Shown here piece after piece: positions 25,119-34,548 of a stretch of 64,000 nt of DNA. How positions within the stretch are numbered: position 1 is the stretch's first letter; the number at the start of each line of letters is the position of its first letter. The notes beneath the pieces were generated by a model, which worked only from the letters and a program-made list of their open reading frames with translations, had not been told where the DNA came from and ran no database searches. Source of the DNA: Palsa-883 sp963847615 (GTDB taxonomy: Bacteria > Pseudomonadota > Alphaproteobacteria > Acetobacterales > Acetobacteraceae); NCBI GenBank assembly GCA_963847615.1, contig CAWKAN010000016.1, positions 434,001 to 498,000 of the forward strand, written 5' to 3'. The position numbers were made by a program, and so were the translations under genes.

Positions 25119-26054
25119 GTGACCTCCCGGCGCGTTCTGGTGATCGCGGCGCTGGTGCTGGCGCTGCTGCCTTTCGGCTTGCCGCTCTATGCGATGACGC
25201 TGCTGATCGAGGCGCTGATCCTCGGCCTGTTCGCCATGAGCCTGGATCTGATGGTGGGCTACACGCGGCTGTTCTCCTTCGGCCATGCCGCGGCGTACGG
25301 GCTTGGCGCCTACACGGCGGGCAATCTTCTGCTGCACACCGACATCCCGGTGGTGTTCGCGGTGCTGCTGGCCGGCGCGTTCAGCGGGATCGTCGCGATT
25401 GGCATCGGCTGGGTGTGTACGTTGGCCACCGGCGTCTCCTTTTCGATGTTGACCTTGGCGATTGCACAGTTGCTCTATGCGGTGGCGTTCAAATGGACAC
25501 CGGTCACCGGTGCCTCCGATGGGCTTGCCGGCATTCCGCGCACGCCTGGACCGTTCGGCCTGACCGTGTTCCAGAGCAAGATCGGCTTCTACTATCTGGT
25601 GCTGGCCTGCCTGCTCGCCGCGTTCGTGTTCTGCCGATCGCTCGTCGCCTCGCCGTTCGGCGCGGTGCTGCGCGGCATTCGCGAGAACGAAGCGAAGACC
25701 CGGTCGCTCGGCTACAACACGCGGCACTACAAGATCGCCGTGGTGGCGATTGCCTATGGGTTCGGCGGGCTTGCCGGCGCGCTGTACGCCGCCTTCGCCG
25801 GCTTCACCAACACCGAGCTGCTGTTCTGGCTGCTGTCGGGCCAGGTGCTGATCATGGTGATCGTCGGCGGCGCCGGCACGCTGGTCGGGCCGATCATCGG
25901 TGCGATCTTCTTCCTGCTGGTGCAGCAATACCTCAGCTCCTACACCGATTCCTGGGCGTTGTTCTTCGGCCTGATCTTCATCTGCTTCGTGTTGTTCATT
26001 CCGCGCGGCCTGCTGGGGCTGGTCACCGGCCGGCGCGCCGGCGGGGCGGTCTGA
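25119..26054 (+). CDS. livM: Branched-chain-type ABC permease, LivM family
   Basis: The 311-aa membrane protein has the LivM hallmarks LMVGYTRLFSFGHAAAYGLG and FGAVLRGIRENEAKTRSLGY, then IVGGAGTLVGPIIGA. The start is GTG at 25119 with AAGGAGG about 9 nt upstream, within the end of livH, which supports coupling. It is the second permease half of the importer. Confidence 0.93.
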   Translation: MTSRRVLVIAALVLALLPFGLPLYAMTLLIEALILGLFAMSLDLMVGYTRLFSFGHAAAYGLGAYTAGNLLLHTDIPVVFAVLLAGAFSGIVAIGIGWVCTLATGVSFSMLTLAIAQLLYAVAFKWTPVTGASDGLAGIPRTPGPFGLTVFQSKIGFYYLVLACLLAAFVFCRSLVASPFGAVLRGIRENEAKTRSLGYNTRHYKIAVVAIAYGFGGLAGALYAAFAGFTNTELLFWLLSGQVLIMVIVGGAGTLVGPIIGAIFFLLVQQYLSSYTDSWALFFGLIFICFVLFIPRGLLGLVTGRRAGGAV

Positions 26055-26059
26055 CCGCG

Positions 26060-26809
26060 ATGGCACTGCTGGAGATCGATCGGCTGACCCGTCGCTTCGG
26101 CGGCATCGTCGCGGTGGACGACGTGTCGATGCGCGTGGCCGAGGGCGAGGTGCGCGCGGTGATCGGCCCGAACGGCGCCGGCAAATCGACGCTGTTCCAC
26201 CTCATCACCGGCGTGCTGAAACCCACGACGGGCGAGGTTCGCTTCGCCGGCGATCGCATGACCGGGCTGTCGGCGGACGACATCTGCCAACGCGGCGTGT
26301 CGCGCACCTTTCAGCTCACCGCGCTGTTCCCCGAGATGACGGCACGCGAGAACGCACGCCTTGCCGCGCAGGCGCGCGGGGCCCGGCGCTGGCAGCCCTA
26401 TGGCGGTGACACGATTTTCGCCGCGGCCGATCGTCGCGGCGACGCGGCGTTGGAACGGCTTGGCCTGACCGATGTCGCGCATCGCCCGGCCGGGCTGTTG
26501 TCGCACGGCGACCAGCGCCTGCTGGAGGTGGCGATGGGCCTGGCGCAGCAGCCGCGCCTGCTGCTGCTGGACGAACCCACGCAGGGCCTGTCGGTGGAGG
26601 AGACGGCGCAGGCGGTCGATACGCTCGCCGCCCTGCTGGCCGACGGCGGCCTGACCGTGTTGCTGGTGGAACATGACATGGAGGTGGTGTTCCGCCTGGC
26701 GCACCGGATCACCGTGCTGCATCGCGGCGCGGTGATCGCCGATGACGTGCCGGAGGCGGTGCGCGCCGACCCGGCGGTGCAGGGCGCCTATCTCGGGGGC
26801 ATCGACTGA
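26060..26809 (+). CDS. livG: Branched-chain-type ABC ATPase, LivG family
   Basis: The 249-aa ATPase has Walker A IGPNGAGKST, signature region LLSHGDQRLLEVAMGLA (the usual LSGG/LSYG reads LSHG) and Walker B LLLLDEPTQGLS, followed by the H-loop VEHDM. It starts 5 nt after livM. The ABC signature change to LSHGD is within what LivG-type proteins show. Confidence 0.94.
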   Translation: MALLEIDRLTRRFGGIVAVDDVSMRVAEGEVRAVIGPNGAGKSTLFHLITGVLKPTTGEVRFAGDRMTGLSADDICQRGVSRTFQLTALFPEMTARENARLAAQARGARRWQPYGGDTIFAAADRRGDAALERLGLTDVAHRPAGLLSHGDQRLLEVAMGLAQQPRLLLLDEPTQGLSVEETAQAVDTLAALLADGGLTVLLVEHDMEVVFRLAHRITVLHRGAVIADDVPEAVRADPAVQGAYLGGID

Positions 26810-27504
26810 TGCTGCGCATCGAGGGCCTGAATACCCATTACGGCGCCAGCCATGTGCTGCAAGGCGTCGATCTGCACGTGGAACAGGGGCGCATCAGCGC
26901 CGTGCTGGGACGCAATGGCGTCGGCAAATCGACAACCCTGCGCACGGTGATGGGGCTGGTGCCGCCGTCCGGCGGGCGCGTGCTGCTGAACGGCACCGAC
27001 ATCGCCGGCTGGGCACCGCACCTGGTGGCGCGCGCCGGCGTCGCCTACGTGCCGGAAGGGCGGCTGATCTTTCCCGATCTCACGGTGATCGAGAACATCC
27101 GCGTCGCCGAGCGCAAGCCGGCGCGGTCCTGGCCGATCCCGCGCCTGTTGGAGCTGTTTCCGTCGCTCTCCGAACGGGCCGCCAACCGCGGCGGCACCCT
27201 GTCCGGCGGCGAGCAGCAGATGCTGGCGATCGCGCGCGCGCTGGTCAGCGACCCGAAGGTGCTGTTGTTGGACGAACCCAGCCAGGGCCTCGCACCGCTG
27301 GTGGTGCGCGAGCTGGCCCGCGTGATCCGACTGCTGTGCGAGGCGGGGGTGACGATCCTGCTGATCGAGCAGAACATGAAACTGGCCGAGGCGGTCGCCG
27401 ACGAGATGCACGTCATGGTCAAGGGCCGCATCGTCTACGCCGCGAGCCCGGAACGGTTCCGCGCCGAGGAGGCGCAGATCCGCACCCGCTACCTGACGGT
27501 TTGA
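26809..27504 (+). CDS. livF: Branched-chain-type ABC ATPase, LivF family
   Basis: The 231-aa ATPase has Walker A LGRNGVGKST, signature TLSGGEQQMLAIARAL, Walker B VLLLDEPSQGLAP and switch region IEQNMKLA. Its ATG overlaps the livG stop as TGATG, so the two ATPases are made together. It completes the five-part importer. Confidence 0.94.
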   Translation: MLRIEGLNTHYGASHVLQGVDLHVEQGRISAVLGRNGVGKSTTLRTVMGLVPPSGGRVLLNGTDIAGWAPHLVARAGVAYVPEGRLIFPDLTVIENIRVAERKPARSWPIPRLLELFPSLSERAANRGGTLSGGEQQMLAIARALVSDPKVLLLDEPSQGLAPLVVRELARVIRLLCEAGVTILLIEQNMKLAEAVADEMHVMVKGRIVYAASPERFRAEEAQIRTRYLTV

Positions 27505-27515
27505 ACGAGGCGCCG

Positions 27516-28439
27516 ATGACCGAGGACGACATCCCGATCGTCGATGCCCATCACCACCTGTGGGACCTGGAGGGCGCGCTGCGCTACCCGTGGCTGAGCA
27601 GCGGCGAGCACAGCTACATGGGCGACTATTCCCGCATCCGCCGCAGCTACCTGCCGCCGGAATATCGGCGCGACACCGCGCTGCACAAGGTGGTCGCGAC
27701 GGTGCATGTAGAGGCGGAGTGCGATCGCAGCCAGCAGCTTGCGGAAACCGAATGGCTGACCGGAATCGCGGCCGCACATGGGATGCCGAATGCGATCGTC
27801 GCGCACGCCTGGGTGGATACGCCGAACGCCGAGGAGATCCTGGCCGGGCACAAGCGGTTCCCCCTGGTGCGCGGCATCCGCACCAAGCCGATCATCGCCG
27901 ACGGACCGAACGGCAGCGTGAAGGGCCAGCCGCGCAGCTTGCAGGACCCGAAATGGCGCCAGGGCCTCGGTCTGCTAACGAAATATGACCTGTCGTGGGA
28001 TTTGCGCGTGCCCTGGTACCACCTGGAAGAAGCCGCCGAGGTCTGCCGCGACCATCCCACGCTGCGCATCGTGCTGAACCACACCGGCTACCCGCTGGAC
28101 CGCTCGGCGGAAGCGCTGGCGGTGTGGCGGCGTGGCATGGCGGCGCTGGCGGCTTGTCCGAACGTGTGGTGCAAGATCTCCGGCCTGGTGGTGAAGGGCG
28201 AGCCGTGGACGCTGGCTGCCAACCGGCCGATCATTCGCCAGACGATCGACATGTTCGGCGTCGATCGCTGCATGTTCGCCTCGAACTATCCGGTCGATGG
28301 GGTCAAGGCGAGCTGGGATTACATCTATTGCTGTTTCAAGGCGGCGACCGCCGACCTGCCGGAGGCCGCGCGCCGCAAGCTGTTCGCCGACAACGCCCGC
28401 GCGTTCTATCGCATCGACCTGCCAGGCAAGGAGCACTGA
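27516..28439 (+). CDS. Amidohydrolase-2 family metal-dependent hydrolase
   Basis: The 307-aa TIM-barrel hydrolase has the N-terminal metal motif IVDAHHHLWDLEGALRYPW, the middle region VVATVHVEAECD, then LNHTGYPLDR and FASNYPVDGVKASWDYIY. The pattern resembles lactonases and decarboxylases of the L-fuconolactonase/PDC-lactonase type. It begins 11 nt after livF and very likely acts on the imported compound or an early product. The ATG at 27516 follows GAGG. Confidence 0.9.
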   Translation: MTEDDIPIVDAHHHLWDLEGALRYPWLSSGEHSYMGDYSRIRRSYLPPEYRRDTALHKVVATVHVEAECDRSQQLAETEWLTGIAAAHGMPNAIVAHAWVDTPNAEEILAGHKRFPLVRGIRTKPIIADGPNGSVKGQPRSLQDPKWRQGLGLLTKYDLSWDLRVPWYHLEEAAEVCRDHPTLRIVLNHTGYPLDRSAEALAVWRRGMAALAACPNVWCKISGLVVKGEPWTLAANRPIIRQTIDMFGVDRCMFASNYPVDGVKASWDYIYCCFKAATADLPEAARRKLFADNARAFYRIDLPGKEH

Positions 28440-28440
28440 C

Positions 28441-28760
28441 ATGGAGCTGAACCTGCGCGGCAAGACGGCGCTGGTCACCGGTGCGTCGAAGGGGATCGGC
28501 CTGGCCGCCGCGGAATGCCTGGCGGCCGAGGGGGTCAATGTCATCCTGGTTTCGCGCACGCAGCCGGACCTGGAGGCGGCGCGGCAGAAGATCGTGGCGC
28601 GTTGCAACGTGAACGTGCAGGTGCACGCCTACGACATCGCCGACAGCGCGAACGTGGACCGGCTGGCGCAGCAACATCCCGACATCGACATCCTGGTGAA
28701 CAATGCCGGCGCGATTCCCGGCGGCAACCTCCAGGAGATCGACGAGGCACGCTGGCGGCA
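28441..28760 (+). pseudogene. Truncated short-chain dehydrogenase (5' part only)
   Basis: The frame starts MELNLRGKTALVTGASKGIG with the NAD-binding glycine motif and reaches LVNNAGAIPGGNLQEIDEARW at about residue 103. SDR homology then stops: the Ser-Tyr-Lys catalytic part is missing and translation runs into a C/G-rich repeat until a stop at 28888-28890. It starts 1 nt after the amidohydrolase stop, so it was an operon member. Half of a repeat element present complete at 34.55 kb sits exactly at the break, suggesting a repeat-mediated deletion. Confidence 0.8.
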
Positions 28761-28781
28761 AGCGTCGGTGCGACCCTGGCA

Positions 28782-28832
28782 CCGCCCCCTCCCCCCGCCC
28801 CCCTCCCTCAAGGGGAGGGGGAGAACGTTGCG
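28782..28832. repeat. Half copy of the ccctccctcaagggg repeat
   Basis: The stretch contains ccccctcccc...cctccctcaaggggaggggga, matching the right arm of the inverted element at 34549-34670. It begins just after the truncated SDR. Confidence 0.75.
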
Positions 28833-28861
28833 TCCGGTGCCGCCCTATCCTGATTTCCCAT

Positions 28862-29911
28862 CTACCACGCCTCGGTCCGAAACCCGGTGAAGCTGTGCGG
28901 GATGCGCTGCACCGCCTCGATCACCCGTCGCCGCGTCGCGGCGCTGTCGCTGGGCAGAAACTCCAGCGTCACCGTGTCCACCACGCCGCCGAAGCGCTGC
29001 GCGATCGCCTCCGCGATCCCCTCATACGGCGCCCGCGCGACGAACAGGTCCAGCACCTCGTCGGAGACCAGCGCCGACATCTCGGTCCACTTGCCCTCGC
29101 GCGCCTTTTGGTTCAGCCGCGCGCCGAGATCGCCGATGCCGTGCACGTCGAACACCGCCCGATAGGCCGGCGTCGATCCATAGAAGGCAACGCGGTAGCG
29201 GGTCTTCTCCGTCGCGTCGCGCACCGCCGCATCATCCGGGCCGGTGGCGATGAAACCGCCGCCGGTCACCTCGAAGCCGGCGAAGCTTTTCCCGGCCGCG
29301 GCCAGCTCCGCAAGCAGCATCGGCCGCACCACCGCCTCCAGGTATTTCCGCGTGGCGAAGCCGTGCAGCCGCACGCTGTCGGCGACCCGCGCGGCGGTCT
29401 TCAGCATCAGCGGTCCCACCGCCGCCATCGCCACCGGGATCATCTTCAGGCCCTGCGGTCCGGGCGAGAACTCCGGCGTCATCAACGTGAAACTGTAATG
29501 CCGGCCTTTGAAATCCAGCTTCGCGCCGGTTTCCCAGCTGCGCCAGATGGCGCGCAGTGCCCGCACATACTCGCCCAGCCGCGCCGCCGGCGCGATCCAG
29601 GGGACGCTGAACCGCCGCTCGTTGTGCGCCTTCACCTGGCTGCCCAGGCCCAGCACGAAGCGCCCGTTGGAATGCCGCGCGAGATCCCAGGCGTGGTTGG
29701 CGACGATCATCGGGCTGCGCGGAAACGCGATCGCGACGGAGGTGGCCAGGGCCACGCGCTCGGTCGCCAGCGCGGCGAAAGCGAGCGGCGCGAACGGATC
29801 ATGCCGCAGTTCGTTGCTCTGGACGCTGTCGTAGCCGTCTTGCTCGGCCTGCTGGGCGGCCGGGCCGCAGGCGCGCCAGTCCCGCACCGGCAATACCGTC
29901 GATACGCGCAT
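28862..29911 (-). CDS. LLM-class flavin-dependent oxidoreductase
   Basis: The 349-aa luciferase-like monooxygenase-fold protein begins MRVSTVLPVRDWRACGPAAQ and shows LATSVAIAFPRSPMIVANHA and NGRFVLGLGSQVKAHNERRF, typical of the F420/FMN-dependent branch. It would use reduced flavin or F420 on an unknown substrate. A strong GGAGGGAAG site precedes the ATG at 29911. It is convergent with the truncated SDR and divergent from the next SDR, in the middle of the catabolic cluster. Confidence 0.88.
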   Translation of the reverse strand: MRVSTVLPVRDWRACGPAAQQAEQDGYDSVQSNELRHDPFAPLAFAALATERVALATSVAIAFPRSPMIVANHAWDLARHSNGRFVLGLGSQVKAHNERRFSVPWIAPAARLGEYVRALRAIWRSWETGAKLDFKGRHYSFTLMTPEFSPGPQGLKMIPVAMAAVGPLMLKTAARVADSVRLHGFATRKYLEAVVRPMLLAELAAAGKSFAGFEVTGGGFIATGPDDAAVRDATEKTRYRVAFYGSTPAYRAVFDVHGIGDLGARLNQKAREGKWTEMSALVSDEVLDLFVARAPYEGIAEAIAQRFGGVVDTVTLEFLPSDSAATRRRVIEAVQRIPHSFTGFRTEAW

Positions 29912-30015
29912 TCTGCTTCCCTCCCGCCGGCAACGGGTGGCAATTTGCCGTCGGATGGCTTGTCCCGTAAAGCGACGCCGGACGGGCGCAAGGGGCAAGG
30001 GGAAGGGGCAAGGCG

Positions 30016-30777
30016 ATGGCGGCAGTTTCGGGAAAAGTTGCAATCGTGACCGGCGCCAGCCGCGGCATCGGCGCGGCGGCGGCGGCGGCTTTGGCCGCCT
30101 CAGGCGCCGCGGTGATGCTGACGGCGCGCGACGGCAAGCTGGCCGCCGAGGTCGCGGGGGGCATCGTCGCGGCGGGCGGCAAGGCCGCATCGCTGGCCTG
30201 CGACGTCGCCGACTACGCCGCGGTCGAGGCCCTGGTCGCCGCGACCACGCAGCGCTTCGGCCGCCCCGACATCCTGATCAACAACGCCGGCGTGATCGAG
30301 CCGATCGCCACGATTGCGACCGCGGATCCCGCCGCCTGGGCGAACAACATCCAGATCAACCTGGTCGGCGCGTTCAACGCCGTGCGCGCCGTGCTGGCGG
30401 GTATGGTCGCGGCGGGCGGCGGCACGATCGTCAATGTCTCCTCCGGCGCCGCGCTGCGACCGCTGGAAGGCTGGAGCGCCTATTGTGCCGGCAAGGCGGG
30501 CGTGGCGATGCTGACCCAGGCGATCAAGCTGGAAGAGGGCGGCAACGGCATCCGCGTGTTCGGCTTCCAGCCCGGCACCACGGACACCGACATGCAGGTG
30601 CTGATCCGCGCCTCCGGCATGAACGTGATCAGCCGGATCCCGCGCGCCGAGCTGACGCCGGTGGCGCATCCGGCGAAGGCGATCGTCTATCTGTGCACGC
30701 CGGCGGCGGACGACCTGGTCGGCGCCGAATTCTCCCTGCGCGACGAGGCGTTCCGCAAGCGGATTGGACTGGCATGA
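30016..30777 (+). CDS. Short-chain dehydrogenase/reductase
   Basis: The 253-aa protein is a complete classical SDR: VAIVTGASRGIGAAAAAALA at the N-terminus, LINNAGVIEP, the catalytic serine in VNVSSGAALRP and YCAGK with Tyr and Lys, then a long C-terminal substrate loop. It uses NAD(P) to oxidise an alcohol or reduce a ketone. Its stop overlaps the next ATG (ATGA), so it is the first gene of a tightly coupled four-gene operon. Confidence 0.93.
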   Translation: MAAVSGKVAIVTGASRGIGAAAAAALAASGAAVMLTARDGKLAAEVAGGIVAAGGKAASLACDVADYAAVEALVAATTQRFGRPDILINNAGVIEPIATIATADPAAWANNIQINLVGAFNAVRAVLAGMVAAGGGTIVNVSSGAALRPLEGWSAYCAGKAGVAMLTQAIKLEEGGNGIRVFGFQPGTTDTDMQVLIRASGMNVISRIPRAELTPVAHPAKAIVYLCTPAADDLVGAEFSLRDEAFRKRIGLA

Positions 30778-31907
30778 GCGTCGCCTATCTCGACCCGCGC
30801 AGCGGCGCGACGTTCCCGCTCGACACCCCGCGCTGGTGCGGGCCGGGTCATGCGCCGCTGCTGCTGACGACGCTGCCGGGGATCACGCGCGGGCAGATCG
30901 ATCGGTCCACCCGCAGCCTGTGGCGCTATCGCGCCGCGCTGCCGATGCAGCTCGACGATCCCATCACCATGGGCGAGGGCTGCACCCCGCTGCTGGCGCG
31001 CAGGTTGCACGGGGCGGCGGCCCTGCTGAAATGCGAGTGGTTCATGCCGACCGGCAGCTTCAAGGATCGCGGCGCGTCGGTGATGCTGTCGCTGCTGCGC
31101 GCGCAGGGCGTGCGCGCGGTGCTGGAGGACAGTTCTGGTAACGGCGGCGCGGCGGTTGCGGCGTATGCGGCGGCGGGCGGGATGCAGGCCACGATCATGG
31201 CGCCGGCCTCGACCAGCCCGGCGAAGACCGTGCAGATGCGCGCGCACGGCGCGACGGTGGAGCTGATCCCCGGCTCGCGGCAGGACACCGCCGATGCCGC
31301 GGTGCGCCGGTCCGAATCGGTGTTCTACGCCAGCCATAATTGGCAGCCGTTCTTCCTGCACGGCACCAAGACGCTGGCCTACGAGCTGTGGGAAGATCTG
31401 GGCTTCCGCGCGCCGGACAACGTCATCGTGCCGTGCGGTGCCGGCTCCAACGTGCTGGGGTGCGAGATCGGATTTTCCGAACTGCTGCGCGCCGGCGAGA
31501 TCGATACGATGCCGCGCATCTTCGCCGCGCAGCCGGCGAATTGCGCGCCGATCGCCGCGGCCTTCCTGGCCGGGTCCGACACCCAGGTGGCGACCGAGAT
31601 CAGGCCCACCATCGCCGAGGGCACCGCGATCGCGCAGCCGATCCGTCTGCCCGAGGTGCTGGGTACGCTGCGGGAAACGCGCGGCGGCGCGGTGATGCTG
31701 AGCGAGGCGGAGATCGGCGCGTCCGTGCTCGATCTCGCGCGCATCGGCATCTATGTGGAGCCGACCAGCGCGCAGGTGGCCGCGGCCTTCGCGAAACTGC
31801 TGGAGACCGGCACGGTGCGGCCGGAACAGACCACCGTGCTGGTGCTGACCGGCAGCGGGTTGAAGGCGACGGCGCGCATCGCCGAACTGCTGGGGATCGC
31901 ACTGTGA
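30774..31907 (+). CDS. Threonine-synthase-like PLP-dependent enzyme
   Basis: The 377-aa fold type II PLP enzyme has the cofactor lysine K97 in MPTGSFKDRGASVML, the phosphate-binding SSGNGGAAVAAYAAAGG, and VPCGAGSNVLG and LTGSGLKATARIAELLG as in threonine synthases. In this catabolic context it may be a dehydratase, lyase or synthase acting on a hydroxy or phospho amino acid, so I do not call it thrC. It overlaps both neighbours (ATGA upstream, GTGA downstream). Confidence 0.88.
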   Translation: MSVAYLDPRSGATFPLDTPRWCGPGHAPLLLTTLPGITRGQIDRSTRSLWRYRAALPMQLDDPITMGEGCTPLLARRLHGAAALLKCEWFMPTGSFKDRGASVMLSLLRAQGVRAVLEDSSGNGGAAVAAYAAAGGMQATIMAPASTSPAKTVQMRAHGATVELIPGSRQDTADAAVRRSESVFYASHNWQPFFLHGTKTLAYELWEDLGFRAPDNVIVPCGAGSNVLGCEIGFSELLRAGEIDTMPRIFAAQPANCAPIAAAFLAGSDTQVATEIRPTIAEGTAIAQPIRLPEVLGTLRETRGGAVMLSEAEIGASVLDLARIGIYVEPTSAQVAAAFAKLLETGTVRPEQTTVLVLTGSGLKATARIAELLGIAL

Positions 31908-33442
31908 CCGGACCACGCATCGCCCTGCTGGGCTTCTCCATCGAGTGCAACCGCTTCGCCCCGGTTGCCACCGAGGCCGATTTCGTGAACCGTACATTGG
32001 TCTCCGGCGAGGCGATGCTGGCAGAGGCGCGCAGCCCCGCCCCGCGCATGCTGGGCGAGCTGCCCGGGTTCGTTGCCGATATGGATGCGGCCGGCCTGTG
32101 GCGGCCGGTGCCGATCCTGCTGGCGATGGCCGAGCCGAACGGGCCGGTCGAGCACGCGTTCTTCCAACGCCTGATGACGCAATGGGAGCAAGGGCTGCGC
32201 GCTTCCGGCACGCTGGACGGCGTCTATTGCGTGATGCACGGCGCCGGTCTGACCACTGAAGACCACGATCCCGAGGGCACCATCCTGACCATGGTGCGCG
32301 GCATCGTCGGGCAGGCCGCGCCGATCGTCGCCACCTATGACCTGCACGCCAACGTAACGCCGGCGAATGTCGAAACCATCGACGCCTATATCGGCTACCG
32401 AACCAATCCGCATCTCGACATGCGCGAGCGCGGCATCGAGGCGGCGCAGGTACTGCGCCGGCTGCTCGGCGGGATGCGGACGCATCTGACGTCGGTGCGC
32501 TTGCCGATCGTGCCGCCGACGGTGACGCAGCTCACCGGCAAGGATGCGACGCAGCGGCCCTATGGCGAGCTGATCGATCTCGGCCAGCAACGGATGCATG
32601 AACCGCCCTATGCCGGACGGATCGTGAATGTCTCGGTGATGGGCGGCTTCGCGTTTGCCGACACGCCGTTCAACGGCCTGACCGTGGTGGTGACGGCGAC
32701 CGACGCCGACGCGGCGAAGGACCTGGCACACGAAATCGCGGAAGCCGGCTGGGCGCGGCGCGAAGATTTCCGTCCGCGCCTGACGTCGTTGGCCGACGCG
32801 GTGAAGCTTGCGCTGGGCACCGAAGATCGCTCGGTGCCGCCACTGATCTTCGCCGATGTCGCCGACAATCCCGGCGGCGGCGGCCGCGGTAACACGATGT
32901 GGATTCTACAGGCGTTCCTTGCCGCGGGCGTGCGGGATGCGCTGGTCGGCGTGATCCACGATCCCGTGCTGGCGGCCGAGGCGCATCGTCGCGGCGTAGG
33001 CGCCAACTTCACCGCGACGTTCAACCGCGGCGGCGGTGACGAATTCTCCAAACCCTTCAGCGCCCCGGCGACGGTGCGCCGCCTGCTGGACGGCACCGTG
33101 CGCGGTCGGCGCGGCATCTACGCCAACAACACGCTGGATCTGGGCCCCTCGGTAGCACTGGAGATCAGCGGGATCACCGTGGTTGTGCTGTCGGGTCGTT
33201 ACCAATGCGCCGACCCGGTGTTCTTCGAGGCGTTCGGCCTCGACATCGCCACGGCGCGCGTCGTCGTGGTGAAGTCGCGCGGGCATTTCCGCGGCGGCTT
33301 CGACGAACTGTTCCGCCATGAACAGGTGATCGAGGTGGATGCACCCGGCCTGACCAGCCCGATCCTGCCGCGCTTCGCGTGGCAACACATGCCCCGCCCG
33401 GTGCTGCCGATCGACGACGATGCGGAGTGGAGCCCACCATGA
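31904..33442 (+). CDS. M81 family metallopeptidase, MlrC-like
   Basis: The 512-aa protein matches MlrC of microcystin breakdown and its broad family (DUF1485 plus MlrC C-terminal domain). Visible are LLGFSIECNRFAP, GVYCVMHGAG, VATYDLHANVTP (metal ligands) and FADVADNPGGGGRGNT. The family cleaves linear peptides or amides, but most members have unknown substrates. It starts at GTG overlapping the previous stop (GTGA), and its own stop overlaps the next ATG. Confidence 0.92.
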   Translation: MTGPRIALLGFSIECNRFAPVATEADFVNRTLVSGEAMLAEARSPAPRMLGELPGFVADMDAAGLWRPVPILLAMAEPNGPVEHAFFQRLMTQWEQGLRASGTLDGVYCVMHGAGLTTEDHDPEGTILTMVRGIVGQAAPIVATYDLHANVTPANVETIDAYIGYRTNPHLDMRERGIEAAQVLRRLLGGMRTHLTSVRLPIVPPTVTQLTGKDATQRPYGELIDLGQQRMHEPPYAGRIVNVSVMGGFAFADTPFNGLTVVVTATDADAAKDLAHEIAEAGWARREDFRPRLTSLADAVKLALGTEDRSVPPLIFADVADNPGGGGRGNTMWILQAFLAAGVRDALVGVIHDPVLAAEAHRRGVGANFTATFNRGGGDEFSKPFSAPATVRRLLDGTVRGRRGIYANNTLDLGPSVALEISGITVVVLSGRYQCADPVFFEAFGLDIATARVVVVKSRGHFRGGFDELFRHEQVIEVDAPGLTSPILPRFAWQHMPRPVLPIDDDAEWSPP

Positions 33443-34536
33443 CGCTGGATGACCTGCCGACGCCGTGCCTGGTGCTGGATCGCACGATCCTGAAGCGCAA
33501 CATCGCGATGATGGCGGCGGCGCTGGCACGCCACGACATGAGGCTGCGGCCGCACATGAAAACCGCGAAGTCGATCGATGTGGCGCGGCTGGCGCTGGAG
33601 GGGCAGCCTGGCGGCATCACCGTCTCCACCCTGGCGGAGGCGGAATATTTCGCGGCGCATGGCCTGGCCGACATGCTCTACGCGGTCGGCATCATGCCGC
33701 GGAAGCTCGACCAGGTGGCCAGGCTGAACCATGCCGGCGCCGACGTGATCGTGCTGACCGACGATCTGGACGCCGCCGGTGCGATCGCCGCGCATCCCCG
33801 GCCGCCGCGCGCGCTGATCGAGATCGATACCGGCGAATCCCGCGGCGGCGTCAGCCCCGCCGACGACGCGCTGCTGGCGATCGCCGGCCGGCTCGGCCCC
33901 AACCTCGCCGGCGTGATGACGCATGCCGGGCACAGCTATGCCGGGCGCAGCATCGAGGACATGACACGTATCGCGGAGGCGGAACGCTCGGGCGTGGTGC
34001 GCGCGGCGGAGCGGCTGCGCGCGGCGGGGTTTTCCGCGCCGATCGTCTCGATGGGCAGCTCGCCGACCGCGCTGCATGCCGCTTCGTTCGCGGGCGTCAC
34101 CGAAGTGCGCGCCGGCGTCTACATGTTCGGCGATCTGTTCCAGGCGGAGATCTTTACCCATGCGATCGAGGACATCGCGGTGACGGTGCTGACCAGCGTG
34201 ATCGGGCGGCGGGCGGGCAAGCTGCTGGTCGATGCCGGCGGGCTGGCGCTGTCGAAGGACCGCAGCACGGGGGCGGCGCCGAAGGATTACGGTTTCGGCC
34301 TGGCGCTCGATCGGTTGGGGCAACGGACGCTGGGGGAGGCGATCGTGCAGCTCGCGTATCAGGAGCACGGGGTGATCGAGCTCGATCCGGCGCATCCGGT
34401 GGCGCTGCCGATCGGCGGCCGGCTGCGCATCGCGCCGAACCATACCTGCATGACCGCGGCGGCGCATGATCGGTACTATGTCGTCGATGGTGGGGAAGAC
34501 GTGGTGGCGGTCTGGCCGCGGGTGAATGGGTGGTAG
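33439..34536 (+). CDS. DSD1-type PLP enzyme (D-threonine aldolase/D-serine dehydratase-like)
   Basis: The 365-aa protein has an alanine-racemase-like barrel with the PLP lysine in RLRPHMKTAKSIDVARL and the C-terminal metal pair in APNHTCMTAAAHDRYYVVDG (His and Cys that bind zinc or manganese in the D-serine dehydratase-like domain). It should cleave or dehydrate a D-beta-hydroxy amino acid. It overlaps the MlrC-like gene (ATGA) and ends the operon. A second member of the same family starts at 63741. Confidence 0.92.
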   Translation: MTLDDLPTPCLVLDRTILKRNIAMMAAALARHDMRLRPHMKTAKSIDVARLALEGQPGGITVSTLAEAEYFAAHGLADMLYAVGIMPRKLDQVARLNHAGADVIVLTDDLDAAGAIAAHPRPPRALIEIDTGESRGGVSPADDALLAIAGRLGPNLAGVMTHAGHSYAGRSIEDMTRIAEAERSGVVRAAERLRAAGFSAPIVSMGSSPTALHAASFAGVTEVRAGVYMFGDLFQAEIFTHAIEDIAVTVLTSVIGRRAGKLLVDAGGLALSKDRSTGAAPKDYGFGLALDRLGQRTLGEAIVQLAYQEHGVIELDPAHPVALPIGGRLRIAPNHTCMTAAAHDRYYVVDGGEDVVAVWPRVNGW

Positions 34537-34548
34537 CTTGACGCATTT

